From Acholoe squamosa (taxonomy: Eukaryota > Annelida > Polychaeta > Phyllodocida > Polynoidae), in assembly GCA_949317995.1 (NCBI GenBank), contig OX439038.1:36275113-36339112 (forward strand): a stretch of DNA of 64,000 nucleotides, in the 5' to 3' direction. The notes below the pieces were generated by a model that had not been told where the DNA came from, did no database searches, and saw nothing but the letters and a program-made list of their open reading frames with translations. The position numbers were made by a program, and so were the translations under genes. Position 1 is the stretch's first letter. Every line of letters starts with the position of its first letter. Of the stretch, positions 30,875 through 42,935 are shown one piece after another.

Positions 30875-33800
30875 TCGAGCGAACCTGACACCAAATAATT
30901 CCTGGGACAAGGGTAGCTTGCTCAGGCCGGGTCCCGGGCAAGTGGCAATCCACCGAAGTAGGTCGCCTCTCATTCCGGGCCAGTAGTAACGTCTTTGCAG
31001 ACGCTCTATAGACCTTTTCTTCCCGAAATGACCACTAGTTTGGTGGCCATGGCAATAATACATGATATCCCTCCTCATCGAAGTGGGTATCACTATTTGT
31101 AACAGTCTACCGTTGGTAGAAGTGGTCTTCCACCTGCACAGTATACCGTCTCGGATTTCCAGCTCGGTCCACTGAGCTATCAATTGCCTCGTTTCCCTGT
31201 CTTCTAGGGACAACATCGGCCTTGCCGGCTTAATACCTGTCCTTAAGTATTCCATTATGTGCGTAGTGGTGGGATCGGACTGTTGGAACTTCTTGATGTT
31301 CTCCGGGGACCAATCGAGATAGCTGCACACAGCCTCCTCCCAGGGGATTCGGGGGGTGGTATAGTTAAATACCAACCCGGCTACCACAGCATTGTGGGCC
31401 CCGCAGTCTTCACAAGTGGCATTCTGGCACTTTCGGACGGGTCGCCTCGACAAGGCATCCGCATTTATATGTTTAGCACCAGGTCGGTGCTCTATTTGTT
31501 TATGCTCTAATCCGAATTCGGATAGGTGAGCTAACCATCTTCCAATCATCCCTTCGGCGTCTTTAAAGTTAAGGAGCCACCTCAGAGACGAATGGTCGGT
31601 TCGCAAAGTAAAGTCAGTTCCCCATAGGAAATGCTTAAACTTCTTCGTATACACCACTACCGCGAGGAGCTCTTGTTTAGTGGTACAATAATTACGCTGG
31701 GTCTTGCTTAGCGTGTTGCTAGCGAAGGCCAATGGGACCTTGACTCCATTCTGGACCTGAGAGAGCGCTGCCCCAATGGCATCATTGCTCGCATCTGTGT
31801 CTAATATGAAATGTCCCTCGGGAGTGGGATATTTCAATACGGGTGTGTTTCTAAACAAATCCTTTATTTTATTAAAAGATTCTTCTTGCTAGCTGGTCCA
31901 TGGGAATGGGTCCCGTGCCCTACCCGGGGTCCAGTGAGCTAAGCTCACACGAGAGTAATTCGGTATGAAATCACGGTAATAGGAACAAAATCCTAGAAAT
32001 GATCTCACCTCCTTAGCACTCGTGGGCCGTTCCCAATTTTCCACAGCTTCCAGCTTTTCTGGATCCGCTCTCACTCCGTTAGGGGTGATGATCCTTCCCA
32101 GGTATGTAATTGTTTTCTTAAACAGATTACATTTCTTGGGTTTAAGTTTTAGACCGTTGGATAGGATCCGGTCGAGTACCAACTGCAGATTCGCATGGCA
32201 TTCCTTAAACGACTTGCCGAACACGACGTCGTCCAAGTAGACCAAGCACTTCTTCCACAAAAGGTCACTCAACAGGAATTCCATCATGGCCTCGAATGTA
32301 GCAGGGGCGTTACACAATCCGAAGGGCAAGACATTATACTCGAATAGCCCCATATGACTAGAGAACGCTGTTTTCTCCATGTCATCGGGGTGCATCGGTA
32401 TCTGCCAATACCCGGATTGCAAATACAAGGCACAGAACCATTGGTTCCCACCCAAGCTATCTAAAGTCTCGTCTATCCTTGGGAGGGGGTACGAGTATTT
32501 CTTTGTCATACCGTTTAGTTTTCGGTAGTCGACGCAAAAGCGGATAGTACCGTCTTTTTTAGTGGTCATACAAACAGGGCTGGACCAGGGACTCGAGCTA
32601 GGCACGATGACCCCTAGGTCCAACTGTTTTTGTATTTCCTGTTCACATATTAACTTCTTCTTAAGAGGAAGTCTACGATACGGGATCTTAAAGGGTTTTT
32701 CGTTGCCCACATCTATAGTGTGCAACACCTTATCGGATCTGCCTAGGGGTCCCCCTTCCCTACCGAAAGCACTCTCGTACCTCCACAGGAGTCTCGCTAG
32801 GCATTCCTTATCCTCCGTATTCTGTAAATCTGATTTTTCAATCAGTTTCTGAAATTCTTCATCCAAAGGATGCTTACTAACAGGGTTTAATGGTTTATTG
32901 AACCTGGCCTCGGCGACGTGTTCTACCGAACTCATCTCCCCCACACGGTCGCCTCGCTTCAAGTAAACCACTGAACCACTTCGGTTAGTTATGGGTAATA
33001 CAGACCATGCTGCATTAGCCACCAATGTGTCCACTGAGTCCAACCCGATACTTGATAAATATACCGTGTCGGGTTCAAAGACTCCGGTTTCACCCTTCTG
33101 GGCCATTGATCCGCCACAAAGGACATCGCAAGTGGTACCCGGAGGGATCTTCACCATGTGTATCACCGATGCAACCGAAGTCTCAAAACGCACTGGACAT
33201 GCAAGCCATACGGGTTCCGGATACTCATCATACCATCCCTTGGGTCCAAGATGGCCCCGTACAAGCTTGCAAAATCCAATCCGAGGATTCCGTCATCACT
33301 AACCTCTGCTATAGTCGGTGAAAGAACGAACTCTTTGCCTCCTATACGGATAGGCATAAACGTCCTACCAAAAGTCTGCATACTGCTTCCGTCGGCCGTG
33401 CAAGCATTTACCCCCGTTTTGAGGTTCTCATGACTGCTGGCCACCGAGTCGAAGAATCTTTTGGACACACAGGAATGGCTAGCTCCAGTATCCACTAAGA
33501 ATTCTCCTACCCGGCCTTCCACAGATATGGGTACATACCACCGTCTCCCCCCCAAAGGGGATGGGTTGCTGGTAAACTGGTGAAAGTCTCCCGAATCACC
33601 AAGATTCAATCCGAGCCCTCTCAAAAATTCCAGGCACGGATGACTTGGGGGAAGGCGTGTCCCACACACTTGAATCAACTCATTGATCCATCCTTCCTCT
33701 CCCCCAGTGCGGCCACTCGCCTCCATATGCTCGCCACCGTACACATAAGCACTAGGGTCCCTGGCCCCGGCCGTAGTGCAGGGGTGCGCACCCACAGCCA

Positions 33801-33911
33801 CCCGGCCTCCAGGTGAATTTGATTCGAAATCTTCCACCGGGTTACCCCCGATGGCTTTTTGGCATTCGTTCACTCTTGGGGTTATACCCAATGCCGTGGA
33901 TACAACCCCCA
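30875..33911 (-). pseudogene. Element E pol, first part (protease to start of integrase)
   Basis: Reading leftward it has the protease (LVDTGASHSCVSKRFF, GILGLDFASLYG), the reverse transcriptase (YRKLNGMTKKYSYPLPR, LYLQSGYWQIPM, YLDDV region), RNase H (LDTDASNDAIGAALSQV) and the zinc-binding integrase front (HGHQTSGHFGKKRS). It runs to the QELFGVRFAR stretch, where element C enters. The pol frame is -1 relative to gag. It is broken, with about three breaks in this part. Confidence 0.85.
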
Positions 33912-33921
33912 CTAGTTTCCC
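33878..33921 (-). promoter_or_regulatory. Element E gag-pol frameshift signal (candidate)
   Basis: On the - strand GGGAAAC (33921-33915) is a canonical X-XXY-YYZ slip site. It is followed at once by the gag terminator. Next, GGGGTT (33909-33904) can pair with AACCCC (33883-33878). Confidence 0.65.
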
Positions 33922-34765
33922 ACCGTATACGTGGAATCCGTAGTATTCTGGCTATCCTCGCCGTTGACTTCGGCTTCATAGAAAGCCGCCATTACTGGCT
34001 TTGCAGCAGTACACTCGGATGAGTAGTGTCCCATGCATTGACACCTGAAACACTTAACCGTCCGGCGGTCCACTCTGGGTCTCTGCCGACTGGCTTGAAG
34101 GGCATCTGTAATCTTTTTACACATCTCCTCCATCAGTTTGGTCATGTCCGGAGACTGACCCCTCGCTTTATCAGCGCTGTCAGAGGGCTTAGTAGCTTTG
34201 CTACCAGCTTTCGAGTCACCTCTGACCTTGGATGGCAATTTAGAATCCTTAGATTTACTAAACGCCTTCCTTGGAATATACTTCCTACCTGAAGTGTTTT
34301 TCCTAAGCTGCATCAAGCAAAAGGTACCGTCCTCTTGCTCGATGTCTATTAGTTCAAAGTCATCCGGGGTACCGTCTACCTCGGATCGCTGAACTACGGA
34401 TGACACTGGAGTCGATCCCGTGCTGTTCGGGATGTCTCCAGCCAACATTGTTAATTTCTTCACAGCCATATCTATGCCATTAAATACGCCATGCAGTGTT
34501 ATACCTTCCTTCCAGGCATCCCTAGCAGCAATCTGCTCATCTCGGTCTCTCAGACCCTTGACGAACTGAGTAATCAACTCGTCCATATACCAGTCTTGGT
34601 TTTCTGTACCCAGTCTGGCCTTACTTAACAGAGCATGCAGTTCCATACCGTATGCCCTGAAAGCTTCATTAGGCTTCTGGGTCCGTTTTTTAAAGCGGAC
34701 CATCGGATCCTCCTTGACCATATTACACAATAGTCCGCTAGCAGATTCGACTAACTGGGATAGAG
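33912..34765 (-). pseudogene. Element E gag, C-terminal part with zinc knuckle
   Basis: It contains the end of the capsid-like domain (VRFKKRTQKPNEAFRAYGMELH, paralleled by FTKRTQKPKESAKVFGLECQ in B), a Ser/Lys linker, and a CCHC zinc knuckle (CFRCQCMGHYSSEC). The LINE fragment separates it from the N-terminal part. It ends at the slip site. Confidence 0.8.
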
Positions 34766-35659
34766 GGGAACGAAGCTGCAGACCATGCAGCTAAGAAAGC
34801 CCCTCTTCAGACCTGCTCCCTATGGCCAAGGAGTTCATAAAGAAAGAGTGGCAGAAAAGATGGAGTTCTGACCACAACAACAAGCTCAGAGCCATCGGAC
34901 CTTCGATTGGCAAAGAGCATGACCACACTGGCCTGACCAGGAGGGAATCGACAAGACTGACCCGTCTTTGGATAGGTCACTCTCTGCTGACTCACGGACA
35001 CCTCATGAAGGGTGAAAACCAACCCACGTGTCAGCAATGTCAAGTACCTCTGACTATGGAACACCTAGTGCTCTCATGTCAGGCAACAAAGAGGAGTAGG
35101 GACAAGCACCTTCATGGTTTGTCCATGAACAGTGTGTTTACCAGCACTGTTAAGAAAGAACTTCTGACCTTCCTCAGGGAAGTGAAGATGTTCGAGAAGC
35201 TCTGAAGCGGGGGGAAAACACCTCCCCTCAAGTATCGGTCAGGTGGGCTGGGGGAATGATCCTCCGGCCCAGCTGGAAGAGTAATCTTGCAGCTAGGTTG
35301 GAAAGTGGCTCTCTATGCTCGTCAGTCCGTGGTAAGCTGGCCCGATTGGTATAGAACCACGACTGTCCGGCCGGTGTCAGGATAATGGACCGGTCAGATG
35401 ATGTGTCAACAGTCTGCGGCACAGCGTCTGGGTGAGGCAGCACGATAAAGAGGGGCCTTGAGCCACGAGCAGTGTCTCACTGCTACGAGCCGTGTCCCAC
35501 TGCTACAAGCAGACTCCCAAACACACGCACGCGCACACTCACACACACACGCAAAATAAGTTTGAGAAAAGAATGGACTAAATGTCTGATAACCAATGAG
35601 GCAGTCCCATGAGGCCTACGGCCTTAGGACGTTAAACAAATCAATCAATCAATCAATCA
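34766..35659 (+). mobile_element. 5'-truncated LINE inserted in element E gag
   Basis: Only the 3' end of a non-LTR element is present. It begins inside an RNase H-like end (GNEAADHAAKKA). The C-terminal domain follows to a stop at 35205 (RLTRLWIGHSLLTHGHL, then the zinc-like C-x2-C-x7-H-x4-C in CQQCQVPLTMEHLVLSC). This is the layout of RNase H-bearing Jockey/I-like clades. There is one apparent frame change near 34810. The 3' UTR includes a CA-rich run (35520-35560) and ends GGACGTTAAACA followed by AATC repeats. The boundaries are good to a few bases. No clean duplication was identified. Confidence 0.75.
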
Positions 35660-37918
35660 TTCCGACGAGACCGTACCAGGTGCACCATTGCTCCACGGCC
35701 ATACGACCCGGCCCACCTTTTAGGCATCTCACAAGATGCGGCTTGGCCTCGTATGGGGTCCAACCATTGCAATTCATCACATCGATGAAATCTTCAAACC
35801 ATTCTTTCCATGGCCGAGTAGCGTCGTATTCCTTCGGAATGACAGCTACCCTTCGGGCTGAATTGTGAGCATACATCAATCTAGTGCATTGTTGTTTACT
35901 CCATTCAATCGCCTTGGTTTCATTCAAGGTTCGATTGCCTCCCATCCCACCAAAGCTTGTATTGTTTGGTGGTGGTGGTGGAGGTGGTTGGTTATACGTC
36001 CACTGTGAACCACTGTAGTTCGTATAGCCTCCACCCCCTTGGTTGGGGCCGGTACCTGAGGCACCATCGCTACCTGCGTTGGGGCTGTTACCCGAGGCAC
36101 CATCCCCACCCTGTGCACTAGCATAGTTAGCGCCGCCCTGATGACCATCATTAGGCGGCGGACTAGCCTGGTTTGGTTGGTTGCCACTGCTAGGTGGATT
36201 CTGTTGGTTGCTGGTATTACTCGCTCCCAACCCGACATCATCTGTCTGGTCCACATGTATGTGGAATCCACTCGTTTCCGCACTAGTGTCGGAACAATCC
36301 CTAGGCACGAAGTCCGGGTCTAAATTGTGGACTATCGGGACCTCACTTATCCGGACTCTACTAGTTCGGCCGTGCTTATCTTGGGTTCTGATATATACTC
36401 CCCCTTGATCTACATTCCGTGTCGCATTATCATTGACAAATGGATTATACGCTGGATGCTTCGGAGTCGAGCAGGAAACTGGGTCTCCTTGCTTGACCAA
36501 TGTCGAGTTAGGATTTTGGTCCTTACTCGCTGGGGGAATATTCGCATGCTCTTGTTCCTGTAAATAACTCTCCATGGCGGACTTATTTATTGTGAGGGTA
36601 GCTACATCGGTAGTAAGATTTCGCTGTTCCTCCCTTAGCTGTGCATTTTCGGATAAGATCTCAGATCTAATCTTTTCATTATCTGCAACAGCTCGGTTCC
36701 GTTCCTCTTGGGCAGCCACTGCCTCTCGCTTTAAAGTATCCTTTAATAAGCGATACTTCTCACTTTTTTCCTTTTGAGACCCCTGATATTCGCTGGTCTC
36801 CCTTCGGATCTCGGCCTGTTCCGAGACCAACCTGGCTTCTGTCTCCTCTTTACGGAGCTGAAGTTTCTTCAACTTTTCCTCCATGGCATGCAATTTGGAT
36901 TGTAATCTGCTTATGTCCCGGGCCTTAGCAACTTCCTCTGCTCTAGCCTTGTCAATTGCTCTGAGTCTATTGGCTTCCTCGAGTTCTAGGTCAGCCAACT
37001 TACTTTCTTTTTCCCTCTCGTCTTTCTCTTTCAGCTCCAATCGATGGGCTAATGAAGACAAGCGATACTTGAGGTCGGATTCTTTTAGAATCGCCTCCTG
37101 CTCGACGGAACAGAGCTTACCGATCCGTGCCTTCGTCTCCCCCTCTATTTTATTTGGGCAGCTATGAATTGTTCATGCTGTCTCTTAGCCTGTAGCTCTA
37201 CCTGCTCTTTGGCTTTCAAATAGGCCGAGGTAGTTTTATACCCGGGGCCCATCCGACGTCCGTATATAGACCTGCGGCTGCCTCCAGGGTTAAACATGGA
37301 GTCAGACAAGCCTTCATCTAAAGATAGGCCCAGAGAGTGCCTTTCCGAGCTTCTCGGCAATGTCTCTCGGGGCTTAGTCTTCGGGGTTGCTGAGGGAACC
37401 TTCGGATCCTTTACAGCCTTACTATCGTCGCTATCATGATCAGACAATGTCATAAGTGGGGCCACCCCGGTTGCCCCATCTAGTGCAGCGCCCATAGGGG
37501 TCGCAGTACGCTGCATTGGGCCTTGGGCTTTTGGTGTATCCAAGGTACTAGCCGAGCCTGCCGGGATAATGGGTCCCAGCTGGCGTCTGCTAGTCAATAC
37601 TTGGGACCAATCGCTCAAGTTCAGACTTGGGGGCCTCAGTACCCCCCTGAATAATCCTGTATCCGTGGCGAACTGTTGAGGTGTGCCCGGATACAACTTA
37701 ACAATACCGTCCCCATTTCTGGTGGCACCGTCTGTTAGACCGGGTGTCGAGAAAACAGTCTGGACACCCTCCGGGTTGAACACATGTTGTTGACCCGGTT
37801 TCCAGTCTAACAACAAATGCTGGGATGTGAAGCCATCCTCTTCGAATCCCTCCAGCCCAGGGCTCGAGGGATCCGCATCGGGTTTACCGAGGCTTTCGGC
37901 CGTTTGGCCGCGCTCCAC
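35660..37918 (-). pseudogene. Element E gag, N-terminal part with coiled coil
   Basis: Reading leftward from the first ATG after the PBS there is a disordered front. A long coiled coil follows (for example EKDEREKESKLADLELEEANR is the style of the region, about 37060-36560), then a Gly/Asn/Pro-rich linker, then the start of the capsid-like domain (ARRVAVIPKEYDATRPWKEWFEDF). This domain matches NPARRVAKIPTPFNAKNPWKEE in B. About one break falls within this part, besides the LINE insertion. Confidence 0.75.
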
Positions 37919-37929
37919 CCCCGAACCAA

Positions 37930-37945
37930 CTGGTCACGGCACCAG
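37930..37945 (-). other. Element E primer-binding site (tRNA-His type)
   Basis: On the - strand CTGGTGCCGTGACCAG directly follows the LTR end ATTACA. It is identical to the sites in B and C. Confidence 0.65.
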
Positions 37946-38309
37946 TGTAATGGTTCGTATTGACTTAAATGTTGGGTGGCTCGTTGGCTCGCTTATCACT
38001 AAAGACACCAACACAACACGAAAGATTCGGGTTTGGCAAAGCCCCAGATCACCCCTAATGCTCGGGTAGGCCTTTTATTAACGTACTTCCAGTGCCTGTT
38101 ATACGTCTTGACTGGAGCAAGTCCAGTCCCCTTCTGCGGATCGTCCAGCTCCTTAGTAGGAGCTGGACGTGAGGCATGGTGCTGCCCCCTCTTGTACCCA
38201 ACGGGTATCGCGAAGCAACACCTGGCTGGCATAGAAGGAACGAGCACCACACGAGCACGTCTCTCGGATGATCCACACTAATATATATACAACGATGCCG
38301 GCCCCTACA
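37946..38309 (-). repeat. Element E upstream (5') LTR
   Basis: 364 bp, matching 11941-12304 with about 14 differences. It is followed on the + strand by the CTAC target duplication (38310-38313), after which element A's third frame resumes. Confidence 0.9.
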
Positions 38310-38313
38310 CTAC

Positions 38314-40301
38314 GGAGAAGTTGGATGAGTTGATAGCGGAAGCAACTCCTGTAGGTCGGATGAGTATGAGGTCTTCTACCATACCTTATGATCCGTCTTT
38401 TACCCAGTTAGGAGAAACCGAATTACAGAAAGAAGAAAGACGGATTAAGAATAAGTCAATTTGGGATAAGGAACTAAAAAGTAAGATTGAGGAGCAGGAT
38501 GAGGTTCTTCTGAAACAGAAGAGTGAGTTGGAAGCAATCAGAATGGACAAGGAAAATAAGTCAGACATGGCAAGGCTCAGGCTGGCACGGAACCTGACTA
38601 CCCATGGGGCCGCTAAGAATCTGTCGGATGAGGAATTTAAGTTGACGGTTACCAAAAGAGCTAGGAATCTGTTAAAGAAGAGAATGAAGGAGGATAAGAA
38701 AAAGCTTGAGAAAGAGAAAGTTGAGAAGGAAAAGACTGAGGGGGATAAGCCCGGAAATCAGAGCAAGGACACAGTGTCCAACTCTAAATCGGAAGCTTCG
38801 GGAGATCTGGAAGGAGAGACGGATGAGAAGATGGATACAAGATCGAATCCGGATTGGGATTGGACCGTCGATATCCAGCATCCGGAGCAGTACGATAACG
38901 ATCCGAATCTGACCATAGATGAGAAGAGAATCCAGGCCAACGTTAAGTCAGGTTTCAGAGATTTTGTTCCAAAAAGTCTGCTTGAATGTAAGAGAAATAA
39001 GTATTTCGGGTGCCCTCCTCTGATAGATGCAAATGGTGAAGACGATTTGGAGGAATGGATGAAGATGACTAGGAAAGATGAGAATACCTATATGCTCTAC
39101 GTCAATTGAGTTGAACAAACTCTGGATAATCGGAACGATAAGTACTACGACTTCGACGCCTACAGCAAATTGAAATGGGCGATCGATATGTGGGACGAGA
39201 AGGTCAACGATAAGTGTCCGTTTACGAACTGTAAGGGGATTCCGATCGGATTTTCTAGTCATATCAGATTCATTAGGCATATCGTTGAGGAACATATGCA
39301 CCACCATCCGGTATATCTGTTACATGGATAAAGGTTGGACGGGAGCTGTGTGTTCCGGAATAAGAACGTGTCGGATGAGTGAGTTAGTAAGACATCTGAA
39401 AGCAGACCATCAGATGTTAATAGCTAAGTGGGATAGTTGGAAGATTGAGAACTTTGGAAGTCTGACAGCTAAGGTTACGAAATTCTGTCAGGTAACTAAA
39501 CACTCGAATTCGAAATTCGAAGCCGCATTTGAAGTCAAGATGTGGTCAGGTCCGTTAAACATAGATGGGGATTAGTTTGCAGAGATGAGGAAGTACAGAG
39601 GAGATGTGGCTTACCGTGACGTTAAGGGAGCCACTGCTGCTAAGCAATGGCGTACAAAATCAGTTGGAAAGTTTAGTTTCCGGGGTATCCAAAGACCAAG
39701 CCCAGCTCGGTTCTCGGGTGTTTCGGAAAGAATCCCCAGTGAGAGTCCCTCACCAGTTCCGTCCACATCTGGTCTGGAGCATCGCTCCCCATTGAGTAGT
39801 CTGAAGGGTGCAGCTCCACCTAAATTCGATGAGGCAAGTGAGAAAGACTTCCCTATGCTCGGAACACCTGGTAAGGAGAGTCAGACATTAGATCAGTACG
39901 GAAGAAATAGGAGAGAAAATGTACCAGCACCCACGGCCCCTTCCGAATTCAAAACACCCCGGGACGTTTGGTATGCCTCACAAGACATATGATATAAAGA
40001 TACGAGTGCCACATCAGGAGAAATGTTAAGTTCAGTAGTAAGTTCAGGATCAAGACGCCGGAAGCATCCTTCAGAATCTTCTGGTCCGGAATCAGATAGT
40101 GGCTCGTACACCGTCAGAACTCCGGAAACTAAGGATGCCTCGGGGTACGCTCTGGATAAGATGTCGGATGAATCATTTAAAATTCAGGAAAACGTTGTTC
40201 GCAATTGGCAGCAGCATCATGAAGAGAGGTCAGTCGCGTATCTGGAGCTATCCCGGTTAGAGTGCTTTCCCTCCTCTGGCTCCGAGAACTTACATAGGTA
40301 G
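38314..40301 (+). pseudogene. Element A third reading frame (ORF3), C-terminal part
   Basis: It continues the reading from 11940. It has a strongly charged helical stretch (38400-38760, Lys/Glu-rich), then a core with DDLEEWMKMTRKDEN and CPFTNC followed by RHIVEEHMHHHP. In B the equivalents are EDMEEWLRKKLSD, CPFQRC and RHLVEVHMHQRP. The motif FPMLGTPGKESQTLDQYGR follows, matching YPAMGPPGPEMQIFDQYGR in B. The end is Ser-rich and partly helical. Several breaks are present. Confidence 0.7.
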
Positions 40302-40490
40302 CTCACTGTCTGATAGTCTGAATACTCTGATACGGATACCTCTGATACGGGTACCTTTGCATTCGGAAACCTTTAGTCTGATTGTACGTAGGATCCTGAA
40401 TAAAACTTGTTGCCTCTTCTCTACCGGAGATTGTCGTTTGGTAGTCCTTTCCGGATTAGAAACACAAACTCGAACTCGGAAAACATGACC
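40302..40490 (+). repeat. Element A 3' noncoding end and LTR remnant
   Basis: Short repeats of CTCTGATACGG lead into a segment with CCTGAATAAAACTTGTTGCC (near 40395). It ends CATGACCATTACA at about 40490. That end resembles the right end of the F LTR (CCGAATAAAACCTGTTGGC to AACCATTACA). The LTR appears incomplete on its left side. Confidence 0.5.
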
Positions 40491-41447
40491 ATTACAATAC
40501 TAAGAAGTTTAAACATTTCTTATGGGGAACTGATTTTACATTACGTATGGATTACTCCTCTTTAAGATGGTTGTTGAACTTCTGAGATGCTGAAGGAATG
40601 TTAGGCTGATGGCTGGCCCATTTGTCTGAATATGGACTAGAACACTGTCAAATTCAGCATAGACCCTGAGTGAAGCATATTAATGCTGATGCTTTATCTC
40701 GGCTACCAATTCGGAAATGTGATAATCAGGATTGTACTGATTGTGGAGCACACAGAGCAGTGTTGGCTGGGGTTCGAATATCATTCGAAACCCGGGTTGC
40801 CAGTGTATTGGATTGGTCCATGGAAACCATAAGACAATTCCAAGAAACTGACTCGGTAACTGCTAAGCTATTACAATTGGTACCAAAGGGCATTCGTCCA
40901 GCTAGAAATGAGAAGATTTCTTGCTCAGTGGACTGCGCTGGAAGTCCAAAAGGGTGTTTTGTACTACTGGAAACCATGTAAAAATGGTGTGAATCTCATG
41001 CAAGTGGTAATTCCACATGTAATGAGGCATGACATTATGTACTATTGTCATGGTCAAAGGACTAGTGGTCATTTTAGAAAGAAACGATCTCTAGTTCGTT
41101 TATCTAAAAAAATACTACTGGCCTGGAATGTCCCAGGATCTATTAAGGTGGATCGCTACTTGTGCAGATTATTGTAAAAACAAACCGGAATGGGCAAACT
41201 ACCGCTCTTACAAGAGTTATTCAGGGTAAGACTTGCCCGAGTTGGAGTAGATATTATAAGTGGATTAAATAAAACTGCTAATGAGAACACATGCATGATG
41301 TTGGTATGTGACTATTATACAAAAGTCTTCCCACTACCGGATCATAAAGCTGTGACATGTGCTGAAGCCTTTGTTAAAGGCTGGGTGCTGACTTTTGGTG
41401 TACCACTGTGTTACATTTATAAGCAACTTGTATTTGAACAAGTGTGA
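40491..41447 (+). pseudogene. Element F RNase H-integrase fragment
   Basis: RNase H (HFLWGTDFTLR, SSLRWLLNF) is followed by ADALSRLPIRKC, the HGQRTSGHF zinc-binding region and the first part of the integrase core (VDIISGLNKT, TCAEAFVKGWVL). It stops in the core. Many breaks are present. Confidence 0.75.
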
Positions 41448-42291
41448 GTTACAGTTATGGTACTAGTTTGCTAATACATGTATTGATGTATTGAGTATCC
41501 ATACCCATGAGAAAGAAGAGGGAAACCATGGTTTCTATAAGAAACTGGGTTTAGAGAACCAGAGAAATTGAAGAATTTTGGACCATCCAGACCTATGTAA
41601 CCGCAACAAGGTATGTCTAATCAAAGTGATGAACCCCTTGAATGTATAGACCACCTTATTTTGATTGGATGTGTCCCACATTAATGTGTAAGGCTGTAAT
41701 ATAGCCACCCTCCTGTGACTGTTGAGACTGTCAGATAGTGTACATGTATAGTACATGTAGTTTATATATGAAGGTCTGTGGCAATGTACTGTCAAAGTAG
41801 TAGCCTCAGCAAGTGTGTGTGGCACTGTATTTCTGTATGATCATGATAAAGGTTAAATGCTAAATGTGAGGCATAATTATAGACACTATGGCTGAGTTCT
41901 GTCAGTGTTAAAGTGAAGATCCACATGTAGGCCCTAATAAATGTATGTGTAGTTGAATCTACCTAAGCCTATGTGTGAGGAATGTATACCGGTATGTAGA
42001 AATATATATCACAGTGCTAACCAATGGCAAATATAACTATATGCAAGTAGTTTATGCACCAATATGTGTATTGGTAAATCTGATTACACTATGATCCTGA
42101 ACAAAATGAGTCATTGCTATTGACTAAGATAGGTACAGCTATTGTGTTATTCAGCTGTCAAAGGTGTAAAACTGTATACTTAAAGAGACATTATATTCTG
42201 ATTACAGTTTTTCACGGTGTTTATCTATGGTGTTTATATCCCTATATAGTATCTAATAGTTATAACTCCTACCTATTGTCTGGGGGAGTAG
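41448..42291 (+). other. AT-rich interior of element F
   Basis: No frame or motif is recognisable except a polypurine-like GGGGGAGTAG at 42282-42291 just before the LTR. It may be the decayed 3' noncoding region of F. Confidence 0.45.
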
Positions 42292-42633
42292 TGTATAGGC
42301 ATATAGTTATACCAGTAGTATTTAGTGCCGTCTGGCGTGGCAGGTGAGTCCTGTCACCTGATGTTCCTGAGGCTTCGGATAGGTGGCAGCACCGACATAC
42401 ATCTGGCGACATACCCTGGGGTACCTATATAAAGCCCCAAGCTCACCTGCTACGTCAGAGGCCAGGTAGGCCTCCATACATTACCCTTGTAGCAACATTG
42501 CTTTCCTAAAGAATAAAGGGTAGCTGGAAAGTGTGACCCGAATAAAACCTGTTGGCATACACTCGGAATACTGTCTGTGTTTCTTTCGAATAACAAGACT
42601 TGAACCCCCGAACTGGTAATACAAACCATTACA
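42292..42633 (+). repeat. Element F 3' LTR
   Basis: It begins TGTATAGG after a polypurine tract and ends AACCATTACA. It has TATATAAAGC (near 42427) and AATAAA (near 42513 and 42541). The right end resembles the LTR remnant of A. Confidence 0.65.
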
Positions 42634-42935
42634 CTTGTACCCCGAAAAGAAATAAAAAATTTTCGGCAGATGCTAGGTACCATAAATTCTCTGCAGATGT
42701 TAAGTAGTAGTATAGTCCTATACTTTCACAAGACATCTGCTTCGAGGGCCAGATGCTACCCATGCTGAGTCAGCATTGCACTACACAAAAGGGCGGGAAA
42801 ATTTGATCAATGTTGATCCATAAATCAGCATCGCTATACCTTCACCATTGCACTCAAAAGGGTCTCATTTCAGCTGCTCCACATCACACATACCCTGCCT
42901 TACATTTTCACTCATATTTCAACTAATCCTAAACT
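42634..42935. other. Unassigned intergenic DNA
   Basis: AT-rich sequence, with no gene or repeat end recognised. Confidence 0.5.

Larger units (their letters stand above)
11941..38309 (-). mobile_element. Element E: Ty3/gypsy-like retroelement with both LTRs, itself interrupted
   Basis: Matching 364-bp LTRs lie at 11941-12304 and 37946-38309. Together they are flanked by a perfect 4-bp duplication, CTAC (11937-11940 and 38310-38313), inside element A's third frame. Reading leftward, the order is LTR, PBS, gag, pol, third frame, polypurine tract, LTR. Without its two guests the element is about 12.5 kb. The LTRs differ at roughly 14 sites by eye (about 96% identity), so it is of middle age. 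It is broken, with several breaks in gag, pol and the third frame. Confidence 0.9.
714..40490 (+). mobile_element. Element A: broken Ty3/gypsy-like retroelement, split by nested insertions
   Basis: This is the outermost element of the stack. Its own sequence occupies about 714-3875, 9471-9939, 10057-11940 and 38314-40490. The order of parts is gag 3' end, protease, reverse transcriptase, RNase H, integrase, spacer, third reading frame, LTR remnant. It has no left LTR and is cut off within gag. It is interrupted by a PIF/Harbinger transposon, a SINE and element E, the last of these carrying further insertions. It is heavily broken (many breaks) and is the oldest layer. I count it with B, C and E as one lineage because of the shared order of genes and shared protein motifs. 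Confidence 0.8.
40491..42633 (+). mobile_element. Element F: degraded Ty3/gypsy-like remnant with 3' LTR
   Basis: A fragment of RNase H and integrase (40491-41447) is followed by AT-rich DNA and a 342-bp LTR (42292-42633). It is truncated on the left, where it abuts element A's LTR end. It is heavily broken and old. The gag and third-frame parts are not recognised. Confidence 0.65.

Noticed and set aside
34822-35205. Independent host gene on the + strand
   Set aside because: It is the C-terminal tail of a 5'-truncated LINE. The RNase H end lies just upstream and a microsatellite-like tail lies downstream.
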